DNA of 64,000 bases, taken from NCBI GenBank assembly GCA_963811225.1, contig CAWEQO010000004.1, positions 390,231 through 454,230 on the forward strand, written 5' to 3'. The translations under genes and the position numbers were made by a program. Below the pieces are notes generated by a model, which did not search any database, was not told the origin of the DNA, and worked only from the letters and a program-made list of their open reading frames with translations. The stretch's first letter is position 1. Each line of letters opens with the position of its first letter. Of the stretch, positions 1 to 9,361 are shown piece after piece. This DNA comes from CAWEQO01 sp963811225 (lineage in GTDB: Bacteria > Chloroflexota > Anaerolineae > Anaerolineales > Anaerolineaceae).

Positions 1-382
1 GCGCCGTTGCGATCGAGCCGACGAAGTTCCCCGCATACACGATCAGCCAGTTGCGCAGCAGCGCTGCCAACGTCACCCGCTGGCTGGAGAAGGCCATCAC
101 GATTAAATTGTTCCCTGTAAAAAGCTCGGCCCCACCCACGACAACCAGGATCAGTCCGAGCGAAAAGACCAGCCCGATCAGCAGCCGGGCGACGCCATAC
201 GGCAGGCTGCCGGTCCCGGCGGCTGTGGTGGTGGCGAATACTGCGCCCAGGGCAATGAACGCCCCGGCCAGGATCGCTAGTGCAAACGTGATCAGCGCCG
301 GCTGTAGTGTTTTAGCGACCCCAACCAACTCGGCTTTGACCGCCATCTCCTGCGGCAGCAGTGAATCGATGCGTATATCCAT
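1..382 (-). CDS. Formate/nitrite transporter family protein (5' part, cut by window edge)
   Basis: This partial gene runs off the left edge; only the first 127 codons are visible. The ATG at 380-382 is preceded by GAGGA four bases upstream. The protein begins MDIRIDSLLPQEMAVKAE and has hydrophobic stretches at about residues 28-52 and 63-82. GGAELFTGNN at residues 83-92 is the family signature of pentameric FNT channels (FocA, NirC), which move formate, nitrite or hydrosulfide across the inner membrane. It follows the hydrogenase operon on the same strand, separated by about 100 bases with a hairpin. Its position suggests formate or another small anion linked to hydrogen metabolism, but the substrate cannot be read from this fragment. 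Confidence 0.87.
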   Translation of the reverse strand, partial: MDIRIDSLLPQEMAVKAELVGVAKTLQPALITFALAILAGAFIALGAVFATTTAAGTGSLPYGVARLLIGLVFSLGLILVVVGGAELFTGNNLIVMAFSSQRVTLAALLRNWLIVYAGNFVGSIATA

Positions 383-404
383 GTTTCCTCCATTGTGTAA
401 ACTT

Positions 405-466
405 GATCTCTCGCCGCTGTCAGGCCTATCCCCAGATCCCTTTCTGAAGGGAAGGCGTTAGAGATC
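405..466 (-). terminator. Hairpin between protease gene and FNT gene
   Basis: The outer arms gatctctcgcc (405-415) and ggcgttagagatc (454-466) pair with a small bulge, and an inner ccctt/aaggg pair lies between them. No T-run follows on the minus strand. It could be a weak terminator or a processing site at the end of the hydrogenase operon. Confidence 0.35.
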
Positions 467-481
467 GGTCACTGTACAGCA

Positions 482-964
482 TCATGTCTGTTTCAACCAC
501 TTCCAAATTTCTTCCACCGCCTGCCCGGCCAGATTGGCCGTCTGCGACGATAGGCTGCGCTCGAATCCAAATTGATACCCGCGCACCGAAACCAGGATGG
601 CCTCCGGGCGTTTGCCATACAGCGTCTCGGCAATGGACAGGCAGGTTTCCGGCGTCATATGATGGGTGAACGGCGAAGCCTGGAACTGCGCCTCCAGCCG
701 CTCGACGTGCAGGTCATCCGGTACGGCACCGGTGTGCGCATCGACGAAGCAGGCCCGGTCATAAGCGGACACCGTCTCGGCGATCTCGGGCGTCAGCTGC
801 AGGCGGAACAGGAAGTCCACCTCGCTGCCTTGTGGCTCCATGCCTTCTTCCGGCGCTTGGGGAACTTCGTACCCCAAGCGCCCGGCCAGCGCCGCCAGAA
901 TGTGCCATGCCACGCCGTCATCCTCGCGGTCGAAATTTCCATAACCAATGATTAAGGTTGTCAA
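482..964 (-). CDS. [NiFe] hydrogenase maturation protease (HoxW/HycI/HyaD family)
   Basis: This 160-residue protein is the endopeptidase that removes the C-terminal tail of the hydrogenase large subunit after nickel insertion in the cytoplasm. It begins with IIGYGNFDREDDGVAW, matching the family's G-x-G-N-x(3-4)-DDG-x-G nickel-binding segment around residues 7-18, with W in place of the usual final G. A second acidic ligand region FVDAHTG and a histidine-rich SPFTHHMTPE follow, as in the HoxW branch. Length is normal. The partner substrate, HoxH, lies directly upstream on the same strand and has a cleavable 25-residue tail after its last metal-binding motif. The 200-base gap to hoxH contains a long inverted repeat, so its expression may differ from the structural genes. 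Confidence 0.9.
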   Translation of the reverse strand: MTTLIIGYGNFDREDDGVAWHILAALAGRLGYEVPQAPEEGMEPQGSEVDFLFRLQLTPEIAETVSAYDRACFVDAHTGAVPDDLHVERLEAQFQASPFTHHMTPETCLSIAETLYGKRPEAILVSVRGYQFGFERSLSSQTANLAGQAVEEIWKWLKQT

Positions 965-986
965 ATCTTTTCCTCGTTCCGTTGAT

Positions 987-1083
987 CCCTCGTCTCGATC
1001 GGACTTACCCCTGCCCCTTGCCTGTCCGACACGCTCCGTAACTCAAAGCGAAGGGGCAGGCGTAGGTCCGATCGAGACGAGGG
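987..1083. repeat. Long inverted repeat in the hoxH-protease gap
   Basis: The arms at 987-1019 and 1051-1083 are 33 bases each and match at 31 of 33 positions, separated by 31 bases. The arm core aaggggcagg-gta-gt recurs at 15928-15944 after hisS, so this looks like a dispersed intergenic element rather than a simple terminator. No T-run follows on the minus strand. The rest of the gap (965-1167) holds nothing recognisable. Confidence 0.75.
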
Positions 1084-1167
1084 AGGGCGAGACAATCTAA
1101 CAATCGGAGGGGTTCTGGCGATCGATCCCACCAAAACCCCTCCTTGGCAACTTCTCTTCGAAGCAGG

Positions 1168-2595
1168 CTAATCGCGCTGCAGGGTCTTGATCAGATTGCC
1201 CTGTGGATCACGCACTTCCACGATCATCGGCATCTGGCCGACAGCGTGGGTCGAGCACGACAGGCATGGATCGTGGGCGCGCACAGCCGCCTCGACCCGG
1301 TTCAGCACGCCCTCGGTCACGTCCGGCCCGGTGATGTAGGTTTTGGCTACGCTGTCGACCGCTTCGGTCATGGCCCAGTTGTTGTGGCCGGTGGCGACGA
1401 TCAGGTTGACGCGTTCCAGCTGGCCATTCTTGTCGGCCCAGTAGTGATGGATCAGGGTGCCGCGCGGCGCTTCGATCACGCCGATGCCCTCACCCTGGAA
1501 GTTGTGGCGGGTATTGAGGATGTGCTTGCTGGTAATGTCTTTATCTTCACACAGCTCACGCACGCGCTCGGCAGCGAACAGGGTCTCGATCAGGCGGGCG
1601 TAGTGGAAGTACAGGGTGTTCTCCACCGGCTTGCCGCCATTGATCGACTTCCAGATCTTGTGCTCTTCGTTCGCCAGAGGGGTCTCGATGCAGTCCACCG
1701 CGTTCATGCGTCCCAGTGGACCCACGCGGTACACGCCGTTCGGCCAGCCCATCTTCTTGTAGTACGGGAACTTCAGGTATGACCAGCTCTCGACGTGCTC
1801 GGCGATGTAGTCCAGGTAATCCTGATCGTCGAACAGTTCCAGCTGCTCGCCTTCGGCGTCCAGCAGGCGCACCTGGCCATCGTACAGTTCCAGAGCGTTG
1901 TTCGGCGTCACCAGTCCCATGTAGCCGCTGCGCAGCACCGCGAACTTTTCGATGTCCTCACGGTTACGCTCGGCCCAGTCCTTGATGATGCTCAGGCCCA
2001 CCTGGGTCGTGGCGATGGCCTCGTCCAGACCTGCCAGGATGTCGTCGCGGTCTTCGAGCGACATTGCTTTATTGACGCCGCCCGGGACGGCGAAGGTGGG
2101 GTGCACCCGGCGGCCGCCCAGCGTGGAGATGATCTCCTGGCCATATTTGCGCAGGTTCACAGCCTTCAACGCCAGCTCGGGGTTAGCGCCAATCAGGCCT
2201 ACCACGTTGCGCACTGCCGGGTCGGCGTCGAAGCCGAGCAGCAGGTCGGGCCCGGCCAGCTCGAAGAAGTGCATGCCGTGGCTCTGAATGATTTGGCCCA
2301 TGTGCATCAGCTCGCGCAGCAGCGAAGCCGGGCGAGGCGGGGGCGCGCCCACCACAACGTCGCCGGCCTTGGCCGAAGCCAGGTGGTGGCTGACGGGGCA
2401 GATGCCGCAGATGCGCGGGGTGATGTTTGGCATTTCGAAGACCATACGGCCTTCGCAGAATTTTTCAAATCCGCGGAATTCGTTGATATGCAGGTACGCG
2501 TGATCCACCTGACCGGCTTCGTTCATGTTAATGGTGATCTTGGCGTGCCCTTCAATGCGGGTTACCGGCTCAATTGTAATTTTTTGTGTGGCCAT
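1168..2595 (-). CDS. hoxH: [NiFe] hydrogenase large (catalytic) subunit, group 3 HoxH-like
   Basis: This 475-residue protein carries the NiFe(CN)2CO active site for reversible H2 oxidation in the cytoplasm. The N-terminal L1 motif RICGICPVSHH gives Cys63 and Cys66, and the C-terminal L2 motif DPCLSCSTH gives Cys444 and Cys447. The latter form with DPCxxCxxH followed by a short tail is typical of group 3 bidirectional enzymes (HoxH, MvhA). The 25 residues after the final His are presumably removed by the adjacent maturation protease. It has no signal peptide. The small subunit HoxY lies 17 bases upstream, so the two are cotranscribed. A good AGGAGG-type site precedes the ATG. The diaphorase-type subunits upstream indicate NAD(P) or ferredoxin as partner. 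Confidence 0.95.
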   Translation of the reverse strand: MATQKITIEPVTRIEGHAKITINMNEAGQVDHAYLHINEFRGFEKFCEGRMVFEMPNITPRICGICPVSHHLASAKAGDVVVGAPPPRPASLLRELMHMGQIIQSHGMHFFELAGPDLLLGFDADPAVRNVVGLIGANPELALKAVNLRKYGQEIISTLGGRRVHPTFAVPGGVNKAMSLEDRDDILAGLDEAIATTQVGLSIIKDWAERNREDIEKFAVLRSGYMGLVTPNNALELYDGQVRLLDAEGEQLELFDDQDYLDYIAEHVESWSYLKFPYYKKMGWPNGVYRVGPLGRMNAVDCIETPLANEEHKIWKSINGGKPVENTLYFHYARLIETLFAAERVRELCEDKDITSKHILNTRHNFQGEGIGVIEAPRGTLIHHYWADKNGQLERVNLIVATGHNNWAMTEAVDSVAKTYITGPDVTEGVLNRVEAAVRAHDPCLSCSTHAVGQMPMIVEVRDPQGNLIKTLQRD

Positions 2596-2612
2596 CCCTT
2601 ACCTCCTAAACC

Positions 2613-3155
2613 TTAGTGCCAATGCAGCTTGTCGTCTTTCAGGTCAGGAATGCGCCCCTGAGCCAGTTCGCTCAACACGTAGTAAATGGTGTCGGCGTCG
2701 GGTGGGCAGCCGGGGACGAAGATGTCTACCGGGACCACCTCTTGCAGCGCCCGTACCCGGGTCATCTTGGCCAACTCGGGATCATCGGGGATTTTGCCTT
2801 CTTCGTCGGTGCTTTCGGTTTCCACGTAAGCCCGGCGCAGGGCTTCTTCCAGTGGGAAGAAATTGCGCATGGCCGGCACGCCGCCGAACACCGCACAGTC
2901 GCCCAGGGCGACCAGCAGTTTGCAGCGCTTGCGCATGCGGTGCGCCACCTCTTCGTTCGAGGTGTTGTTCACGCCGCCTTCGAGGATGCCCACATCGACA
3001 CCGTCCTCATCCGGCTCTTTCAAATCGGTGATCGGGGTGGCGCGAATGTCCACCAGCGAGGCAATCTCGACGATGCGCTCGTCGATATCCAGCAAGGACA
3101 TGTGGCATCCGGCGCATCCGGCCATCCAGTCGCTTGAAATTTTCGGTTTTGCCAT
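2613..3155 (-). CDS. hoxY: [NiFe] hydrogenase small subunit, HoxY-like
   Basis: This roughly 180-residue small subunit holds only the proximal [4Fe-4S] cluster: CAGCH (Cys14 and Cys17), ALGDCAVFGG and VPGCPPDAD provide the ligands. It lacks the extra cluster domain and Tat signal of periplasmic small subunits, as expected for group 3. An ATG five codons further upstream (3170) is in frame, but the AAGGAGA within those codons is an ideal ribosome site for the ATG at 3155, so MAKPKISSDWM is the preferred start. It passes electrons from HoxH to the NuoG/E/F-like subunits encoded upstream. A perfect 18-bp hairpin separates it from the preceding NuoG-like gene. Confidence 0.94.
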   Translation of the reverse strand: MAKPKISSDWMAGCAGCHMSLLDIDERIVEIASLVDIRATPITDLKEPDEDGVDVGILEGGVNNTSNEEVAHRMRKRCKLLVALGDCAVFGGVPAMRNFFPLEEALRRAYVETESTDEEGKIPDDPELAKMTRVRALQEVVPVDIFVPGCPPDADTIYYVLSELAQGRIPDLKDDKLHWH

Positions 3156-3195
3156 ATCTTTCTCCTTCAAACCATACCCACTAAATCAATCGGCC

Positions 3196-3232
3196 GGCAG
3201 TCTGGGCTGCAGTCACTGCAGCCCAGACTGCC
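3196..3232. other. Perfect 18-bp intercistronic hairpin
   Basis: The arms 3196-3213 and 3215-3232 are perfect complements around a single unpaired base. There is no T-run on the minus strand. Inside an operon, such a structure more likely marks an RNA processing or stability site that sets the ratio of hoxYH to upstream messages than full termination. Confidence 0.7.
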
Positions 3233-3238
3233 CTGCGC

Positions 3239-5234
3239 TTATCGGATTGTCACAGCCGAGATACGCTCGAACAGGCCGTCTTTCCAACCTTCTGCATCCA
3301 CCTCCAGGCCCATGCGTCCGGCGAGATCCGCCAGCACCAGCCCGGCCGAGCGAATGTCCTCTGGGGCCTCCAGAGAGGCCTTCGCCGCTTGCACGCAGCC
3401 GCTCATATTTATATAATGGCCTTCTTGCTCGGCCCACATTTGAACAGGCAGCACCACGTCGGCCATTGCGGTCAGCGGCGAAACATAGCTGGCCTGTACC
3501 ACCTTGAAGGGTGCTTTGTCCAGCTGCTTCATCAGGCGCTGGCTGACCTTGTCGTCGCCCATGGCGATGAAGGCCGCCTGGTGCCCGTTCAGTTCGAACC
3601 GCTTGTCGAGGCCGTACTGCGCCGCCGCCACACTGTTGGCCTGACCCTTGGTGCTCAGGATGCCGGTGTAATCGTCGGTCAGGGCGCCGGACACGTAGGC
3701 CAGCTCTACCAGGGCTTTCAAGGCGGCCGGGGTGTTGCGGGCGGTGATACCCTTGCCATACACGTACAGCGGCCGCTCTACCTCTCCCAGAACCTGGGCC
3801 ACCTGCATCAGTTCGTCTTCCGAGAGACCGCACTTGGCAACCGCGTCCTGGAGGGCTTTGTTGGCGTCCAGCGAGATTTCGCTCTTGGCCAGGCCCTGTT
3901 TGATGATCGCGCCGGTCAGGCCCTGCAGCAGTTCGGTATCGGTGCAGCCCTTGGCTTTTAGGGTCACGCTCGCCAGCGCGTCCATCGGGTTGTCTTCGGG
4001 ATCGATCACAACCAGCTTGACGCCTTCGGCCAGCACGCGCTTCACGAAGAAGCCGGCCACCTCGTGATTGTCGGCCAAGTTTACGCCGATCATCACGATG
4101 CAGTCCGTCGATTTCGACCGTTTCCAGGCCGCCTTCGAACGGCTTGCCCAGTTCAGCCGCCACCACGCTGGAAGACGCCGTGGTCTGGCCTTCCTCGATG
4201 CTGGTGACCATGTCGCTCTTGAACCCGTCGGCGAAAATTTGCTTGAACAGGTACAGGCTTTCGGCCGGCAGCCGGGTGGAAGCCAGGGCCGCCACGCCGT
4301 CGCCGTTCTTGCCTGCCAGCGGCTGGAGGCCATTGGCAGCAGCTGCCAGGGCTTCTTCCCACGTCGCCGCTACCAGCTTGCCGTCCTTGCGGACCAGCGG
4401 AGTGGTCAGGCGCTCGCGCTCGTCGTCCTGCTGCTCGAAGCGGCCCACCTTGCACAGCACGCCGCCGTTCACGGTGGCGTCCCAATTGCCCTCAATGCGG
4501 ACAATTGCGTTGTCGCGGGTGAGCACGTCGATGCCGCAGCCGATGGAGCAGCCGGTACAAACCGTCTGGTTGTGGTCCACCTGCAAATCTTTGCCACGGT
4601 ACGCGCTGACCCGGTCGATCAGGGCGCCGGTCGGGCAGACCTGCACGCAGGTGCCGCAGCTGACACAGGTGCTCTCGCCCAGCGGCACGCCCAGGTCGGC
4701 TACGAGCACGCTCTTCGCGCCGCGCTGTTCGAAGCCCAGTGTGTAGTTGCCCACCAGCTCACCACAAGCGCGCACGCAGCGGCGGCACAGGATGCAGCGG
4801 TTCTGGTCGAGCACAAAGTACGGATTCGAGGCGTCCACATCCTGGCGCTGCCAGTTGGGCTGCAGCGGCCAGTGGGTCATGCCCTCGTCGTAGGCTGAGT
4901 TTTGCAGCTCGCAGTCGCCGCCGCTGACCTGGCAGTACGGGCAGAAGTGGTTGCGCTCGCTGAAGATCAGGGTCAGGACGAACTTGCGGGCCGAGCGAAT
5001 TCGCTCGCTGTCGGTGCGTACGACCATGTTATTGCTGGCGGGCAGGGTGCAGGATGGCTGCAATGTCCGGGCGCCTTCCACCTCGACCAGGCACAGGCGG
5101 CAGCCGCCATACGGGGTCAGCTCGGGGTGGTCGCACAGGGTCGGGACGTGAATCCCGGCCGACTGCGCTGCCCGCAGCACGGTTGTCCCTTCGGGGACCT
5201 GAAGATTTTGTCCATCAATCGTAATGTTGACCAT
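3239..5234 (-). CDS. NuoG/HoxU-like iron-sulfur subunit with molybdopterin-oxidoreductase-like domain (frameshifted)
   Basis: This electron-transfer subunit of the hydrogenase/diaphorase begins at ATG 5234, with GGAG upstream. In order it has a [2Fe-2S] ferredoxin domain (Cys34, 45, 48, 62), a NuoG-type His-Cys3 site (His96, Cys98, Cys101, Cys108), two 4Fe-4S motifs (CILCRRCVRAC and CVSCGTCVQVCP), and a CTGCSIGC Fe4S4 site opening a molybdopterin-oxidoreductase-like domain. The C-terminal molybdopterin-binding domain of true formate dehydrogenases is absent, so the domain may be non-catalytic as in NuoG. The frame breaks near 4105-4106: reading continues in frame if one G of a GG pair is removed, giving about 664 residues. 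This is probably an assembly indel. HoxU and the electron-bifurcating HydA are the closest role models. Confidence 0.85.
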
Positions 5235-5283
5235 TATCGACACTCTCCATAAATGCTCATAATCTCTTGCAAATTTCTTTTCA

Positions 5284-6966
5284 TTATGCGCTGCGTGCCT
5301 GTTGAACTCGCAGGGCCTCGGTAAGCATGGTCGTGTACCCGTGCCCACTCATGGGGCAAACGCCGGTCGGGCAGACTTTCAAGCGGATGTGAGCTTCCAC
5401 TTCGGCGCGGAAGTGGTTCAAAACGTCGCGCAGCGGCGTGGCGGCCGTCTGGCCGAGACCGCAGTTCGACATCTCGTACAACTGGTTGCTCATCATCAGC
5501 AGGTCATCCAGGTCTTGCATCTTGCCAACGCCCTCCGAAATGTTCGTGAGGATTTCGTAGGCGCGCTGGGTGCCGATGCGGCAGGGGTTGCATTTGCCGC
5601 AGCTTTCCTTGCGGAAGAAGTTGGTCAACACTTTCGCCAGGTCCACTACGCAGGTATCCTCGTCACAGACCAGCAGGGCGCCCGAACCGAGCGAGACACC
5701 CGCCTTGTTGAACGAATTGAAGTCCATGGGGGTATCCTGCAGGCTGGCCGGGATGATCGAGCCGCTCGAGCCGCCCGTCTGGGCCAGCTTGAAGGTGGCG
5801 CCGTTCTTCATGCCCTTGGCGTAGATGGCGATGACCTCGCGCAGGGTGATGCCCATCGGCACTTCGATCAAACCGGTTTGGTTGACGTTGCCCAGGATGG
5901 TGTACACCTTGGTGCCCGGGCTGCTGGGCGTGCCGATGGCTTTATACCAGGCGGCCCCGTGGCGGATGATGGCGGTCACGTTTGCCAGCGTCTCCACATT
6001 GTTCACCAGGGTCGGTTTACCCCACAGGCCGTTGGTGGTCGGGTAGGGTGGGCGGGCGCGCGGCTCACCGCGTTTGCCCTCAATCGACTCGATCAGGGCG
6101 GTTTCCTCGCCGCAGATGTAGGCCCCGGCGCCGCTGTGGATGTGAATATCGAAGCTGAAGTCGGTGCCGAAGATGTTCTTCCCCAGGAATCCCATCTCCT
6201 TTGACTGCTCGATAGCCGTCTCAAGGCGCTCTTGCGCCAGCTTGTATTCGCCGCGAACGTAGATAAAGCCCTCGTCGGCGCCGACCGTGTAGGCCGCAAT
6301 CGTCATCGCTTCCAGGATGCTGTGGGGGTCGCCTTCCAGAACCAGGCGATCCTTAAAGGTGCCCGGTTCGCTCTCGTCGGCGTTGCACACCACGTACTTC
6401 TTCTCGCCGCCCGCCTTGGACACGAACTGCCATTTCAAGCCGGTCGGGAAACCTGCGCCGCCGCGACCGCGCAGGCCGGAATTTTTCAGTTCATTGATCA
6501 CATCCAGGGGCGCCATCTCGGTCAGCACCTTGCCGAGGGCTGAATAGCCTTCGTGCAGGATGTAATCTTCGATGCTGTCCGGGTCGATCAGGCCGGCCCG
6601 CTCCAGCACGATACGCTTCTCGGCAGGCAGGGTGCCTTTGCGGGCCGACAGCCAGGCGATGCGCCCGGTCAGCTCGCGCACCGGGGCTTGCAGCCCGGCA
6701 GCCACGCGGCCTTTGTACAGGTGCTCTTCCACCAGGAAGTGCACGTCCTCCGACTTGACCGGGCCGTAGATCACGGCCTCGGGGTAGACGATAACCAGCG
6801 GAACGGCATCGTGCCGGCCGACGTCGCCAACCATCGAGAGGGATACTTCATCTTCCAGCCCGAAGCCCTTGATCTCTTCTTGCAGGCGCTCGAACACCGC
6901 TTGCGCGCCGTTCGCCATGCTTTGGGCGTCGCTGGATACCAGTACCATTGAACGATAGGCTTTCAT
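5284..6966 (-). CDS. NuoF-like FMN/NAD(P)H-binding subunit without C-terminal ferredoxin domain
   Basis: This 560-residue flavoprotein binds FMN and NAD(P)H and passes electrons to iron-sulfur clusters, as in NuoF, HoxF and HndC. It has an N-terminal thioredoxin-like region, the FMN loop SGLRGRGGAGFPTGLKW, the GAGAYICGEETALIES segment, an SLBB domain, and the terminal [4Fe-4S] site ESCGKCNPCRIG with a further Cys in NCGLGQ. Unlike its paralogue at 7478-9265 it lacks two C-terminal 4Fe-4S motifs and ends in a short tail with two cysteines (CPTGVC). The 49-base gap to the NuoG-like gene and 14-base gap to the NuoE gene indicate one transcript. Having two NuoF copies in one operon is notable. 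Confidence 0.92.
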   Translation of the reverse strand: MKAYRSMVLVSSDAQSMANGAQAVFERLQEEIKGFGLEDEVSLSMVGDVGRHDAVPLVIVYPEAVIYGPVKSEDVHFLVEEHLYKGRVAAGLQAPVRELTGRIAWLSARKGTLPAEKRIVLERAGLIDPDSIEDYILHEGYSALGKVLTEMAPLDVINELKNSGLRGRGGAGFPTGLKWQFVSKAGGEKKYVVCNADESEPGTFKDRLVLEGDPHSILEAMTIAAYTVGADEGFIYVRGEYKLAQERLETAIEQSKEMGFLGKNIFGTDFSFDIHIHSGAGAYICGEETALIESIEGKRGEPRARPPYPTTNGLWGKPTLVNNVETLANVTAIIRHGAAWYKAIGTPSSPGTKVYTILGNVNQTGLIEVPMGITLREVIAIYAKGMKNGATFKLAQTGGSSGSIIPASLQDTPMDFNSFNKAGVSLGSGALLVCDEDTCVVDLAKVLTNFFRKESCGKCNPCRIGTQRAYEILTNISEGVGKMQDLDDLLMMSNQLYEMSNCGLGQTAATPLRDVLNHFRAEVEAHIRLKVCPTGVCPMSGHGYTTMLTEALRVQQARSA

Positions 6967-6980
6967 AAATCCTCACCTCT

Positions 6981-7460
6981 CTAGCTGTAGCGCGCCAGGA
7001 TTTCGCTCACCTGGCTGGCGGTTACGTTGCCGTAAATATCTTCGTCGATCACGATCACCGGTCCCACGCCGCACACGCCCAGGCAGCTGGTGGTCACCAG
7101 AGTCCACTTTCCATCCGGGGTGGTTTCCTCCGGCTCGACGCCCAGCGCCTCTTTCAGCGACTGCCAGACCTCACGCCCGCCGGCTACGTGGCAGGGGGCG
7201 CTCTCGCAGAACTGGATCACGTGCCGGCCGCGCGGCTCGGTGGACAGCATGTGATAGAAGGTCGCCACGCTGAACAACTGGCTCTTAGGCACCTTTAACT
7301 GGCGGCTAATCTCTTCCAGGGCCTCTTTCGGCAAGTATCCAACCTCGCGGTTGACCTGGTTCAAGATCGGGATCAATTCGTCCCGGGTGGTTCCGTGCCG
7401 CTCCACCGCTGCTTGTACCGCTTCGATAACGGCTTTTCCATTTTCGGCTGCTACTGTCAT
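6981..7460 (-). CDS. NuoE-like [2Fe-2S] thioredoxin-fold subunit (second copy)
   Basis: This 159-residue protein of the NuoE/HoxE/HndA family has a helical N-terminal bundle and a thioredoxin-like domain binding one [2Fe-2S] cluster. The four ligands are visible as C-x4-C in FCESAPCHV and C-x3-C in SCLGVC. It is expected to pair with the NuoF-like protein encoded 14 bases downstream to form an NAD(P)H-oxidising head. A good GGAGG site precedes the ATG. It is the second NuoE of the operon; the first (10338-10865) has the ligand spacing C-x4-C and C-x3-C as well, so both are probably functional. Confidence 0.92.
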   Translation of the reverse strand: MTVAAENGKAVIEAVQAAVERHGTTRDELIPILNQVNREVGYLPKEALEEISRQLKVPKSQLFSVATFYHMLSTEPRGRHVIQFCESAPCHVAGGREVWQSLKEALGVEPEETTPDGKWTLVTTSCLGVCGVGPVIVIDEDIYGNVTASQVSEILARYS

Positions 7461-7477
7461 ACGCCTCCTCCAGGCTG

Positions 7478-9265
7478 TTAATTGATCTCAATTGCGTTGA
7501 AGTTGCAAACCTGCATGCAAATGCCGCAGCGAATGCAGGTATCTGGGTCGATGTGATGCGGCTGGCGGCGCTCACCGCTGATTGCATTCACCGGGCAGTT
7601 GCGGGCGCAGACGGTGCATCCCGTGCAGGTCCCGTCGAGGATCTCGTAGGAGATCAGGGCTTTGCAGACCTTCGCCGGGCAGCGTTTTTCGTAGATGTGC
7701 GCCTCATATTCGTCACGGAAGTGCTTGAGCGTGCTGATCACCGGGTTCGGAGCGCCCTGGCCTAGGCCGCACAGGCTGGTGGCTCGGATCTCGTTCGAGA
7801 GCATTTCGAGCGTCTCGATATCGCCATCCTGGCCTTTGCCTTCGCAGATGCGGTTCAGGATTTCGAGAATGCGGCGGGTGCCAACCCGGCAGGGAACGCA
7901 CTTGCCGCAGCTTTCGTCCTGAGTGAAATCCATGAAATAGCGGGCGATATCGACCATGCAGGTCTCATCGTCCATCACCACCACGCCGCCCGAGCCCATC
8001 ATGGCCCCGGCCGCGTTGAGGGATTCATAGTCGATCGGCAGGTCGAGGTATTCGCCGCCGGGCAGACAGCCGCCCATCGGGCCGCCGATCTGCACGGCCT
8101 TGAAATCTTTGTCATCCTTGATGCCGCCGCCGACGTCGTAGATCAGCTCGCGCAGGGTGATGCCCAGGGGCACTTCGACCAGCCCGGGGTGCTTGACGTC
8201 GCCTGCCAGGGCGAAGGTCTTCGTGCCTTTGCTCTTGGCGGTGCCCATGCCGGCAAACCATTCCGGACCGTTCAAAACGATCTGCGGCACGTTGGCGTAC
8301 GACTCGACGTTATTGTTGTTGGTCGGCTTGTCCCACACACCCTTGACCGACGGGAATGGCGGGCGGGAGTGCGGCTCGCCGCGCCGGCCTTCGATGGAGG
8401 CAATCAGGGCGGTCTCTTCACCACATACGAACGCCCCGGCGCCCTGACGGACTTCCAGGTCGAAGCTGAAATCGCTGCCCAGGATATTCTCACCCAGGAA
8501 GCCGAACTCACGCGCCTGCTTGATGGCGATATTGAGAGTGCGCACTGCGATTGGGTACTCGGCGCGGCAGTAAATGTAGCCGTAAGAAGCACCGATGGCG
8601 TAAGCCGCGATGATCATACCTTCAACCACCGAGTGCGGATCACCTTCCAGCACACGCCGGTTCATAAACGCTCCCGGGTCGCCTTCGTCGGCATTGCAGG
8701 TGAGATACTTTGGCCAATCTTGCACATCGCGCGTGATCTGCCACTTCTTGGCAACCGAGAAGCCCGCGCCGCCGCGGCCGCGCAAGCCCGACTTGAGCAC
8801 CAGGTCGATGGTCCCATCCGGGGTCGTCTCGGTCAGCACTTTCGCCAGGGCCATGTAACCGTCTTCGGCGATGTAATCTTCGATATTGTTCGGGTCGATC
8901 TTGCCGCAGTTGCGCAGGACCGTGCGCACTTCCTTGGACTTCGGCTCACCGAGTTCTTCATCTGTCATGAGGAACTCTTGGGCGCGGAACTTGTTGACCA
9001 CGCGGCCCTTTAGGAAGTGTTCTTCAACCAGGTAAGGGATGTCGTCTGCAGTCAGGCAGGCATAATGGACGTTCTCGGGGTAAACCATCAAATCCGGGCC
9101 AAAGGCAACCGGGTCGCCGAGGCGCGAGGTCTCCAGCACCTGGATTTCGTCGATCAGGCCCTGGGCGACCAGCTCGTCGTTGAGCGCGTCGACAACCTCG
9201 TGTGCTCCACGCTTCAGACATTCAGGATCGACGGACACCAGCACATGCGATCGATAAAATGGCAT
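7478..9265 (-). CDS. NuoF/HndC-like subunit with C-terminal 2[4Fe-4S] ferredoxin domain
   Basis: This 595-residue flavoprotein has an FMN loop (SGLRGRGGAGFSVAKKW), the GAGAFVCGEETALIAS segment, SLBB, the ESCGKCVPCRVG cluster site and a C-terminal pair of 4Fe-4S motifs (CTGCTVCARNCP and CIRCGICMQVC). This is the layout of HndC/HydB subunits of NADP-reducing and electron-bifurcating hydrogenases. An upstream in-frame ATG (9298) has no ribosome site, whereas GGAAGG sits five bases before the ATG at 9265, so MPFYRSHVLV is preferred. The ferredoxin tail suggests that this copy interacts with ferredoxin or further clusters while the shorter copy handles NAD(P)H. That division of labour is inference. 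Confidence 0.93.
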   Translation of the reverse strand: MPFYRSHVLVSVDPECLKRGAHEVVDALNDELVAQGLIDEIQVLETSRLGDPVAFGPDLMVYPENVHYACLTADDIPYLVEEHFLKGRVVNKFRAQEFLMTDEELGEPKSKEVRTVLRNCGKIDPNNIEDYIAEDGYMALAKVLTETTPDGTIDLVLKSGLRGRGGAGFSVAKKWQITRDVQDWPKYLTCNADEGDPGAFMNRRVLEGDPHSVVEGMIIAAYAIGASYGYIYCRAEYPIAVRTLNIAIKQAREFGFLGENILGSDFSFDLEVRQGAGAFVCGEETALIASIEGRRGEPHSRPPFPSVKGVWDKPTNNNNVESYANVPQIVLNGPEWFAGMGTAKSKGTKTFALAGDVKHPGLVEVPLGITLRELIYDVGGGIKDDKDFKAVQIGGPMGGCLPGGEYLDLPIDYESLNAAGAMMGSGGVVVMDDETCMVDIARYFMDFTQDESCGKCVPCRVGTRRILEILNRICEGKGQDGDIETLEMLSNEIRATSLCGLGQGAPNPVISTLKHFRDEYEAHIYEKRCPAKVCKALISYEILDGTCTGCTVCARNCPVNAISGERRQPHHIDPDTCIRCGICMQVCNFNAIEIN

Positions 9266-9361
9266 AATTGCACCTTCCAAATAAATGATGAACCTCATCG
9301 AACCAGGCAGAGCAGTCTTGCCGGACTCGCCGCGCAGCGGTAGTCCTGGCGGCTGCCCTTC

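Noticed and set aside
1144..2616. Long plus-strand open frames opposite hoxH and many other genes
   Set aside because: They are antisense shadows of GC-rich coding sequence; no family motifs or ribosome sites were found.
3239..5234. Formate dehydrogenase catalytic subunit, given the FNT channel nearby
   Set aside because: The C-terminal molybdopterin-binding domain is missing and the middle domain is short, closer to NuoG than to an active FDH; kept as NuoG/HoxU-like.
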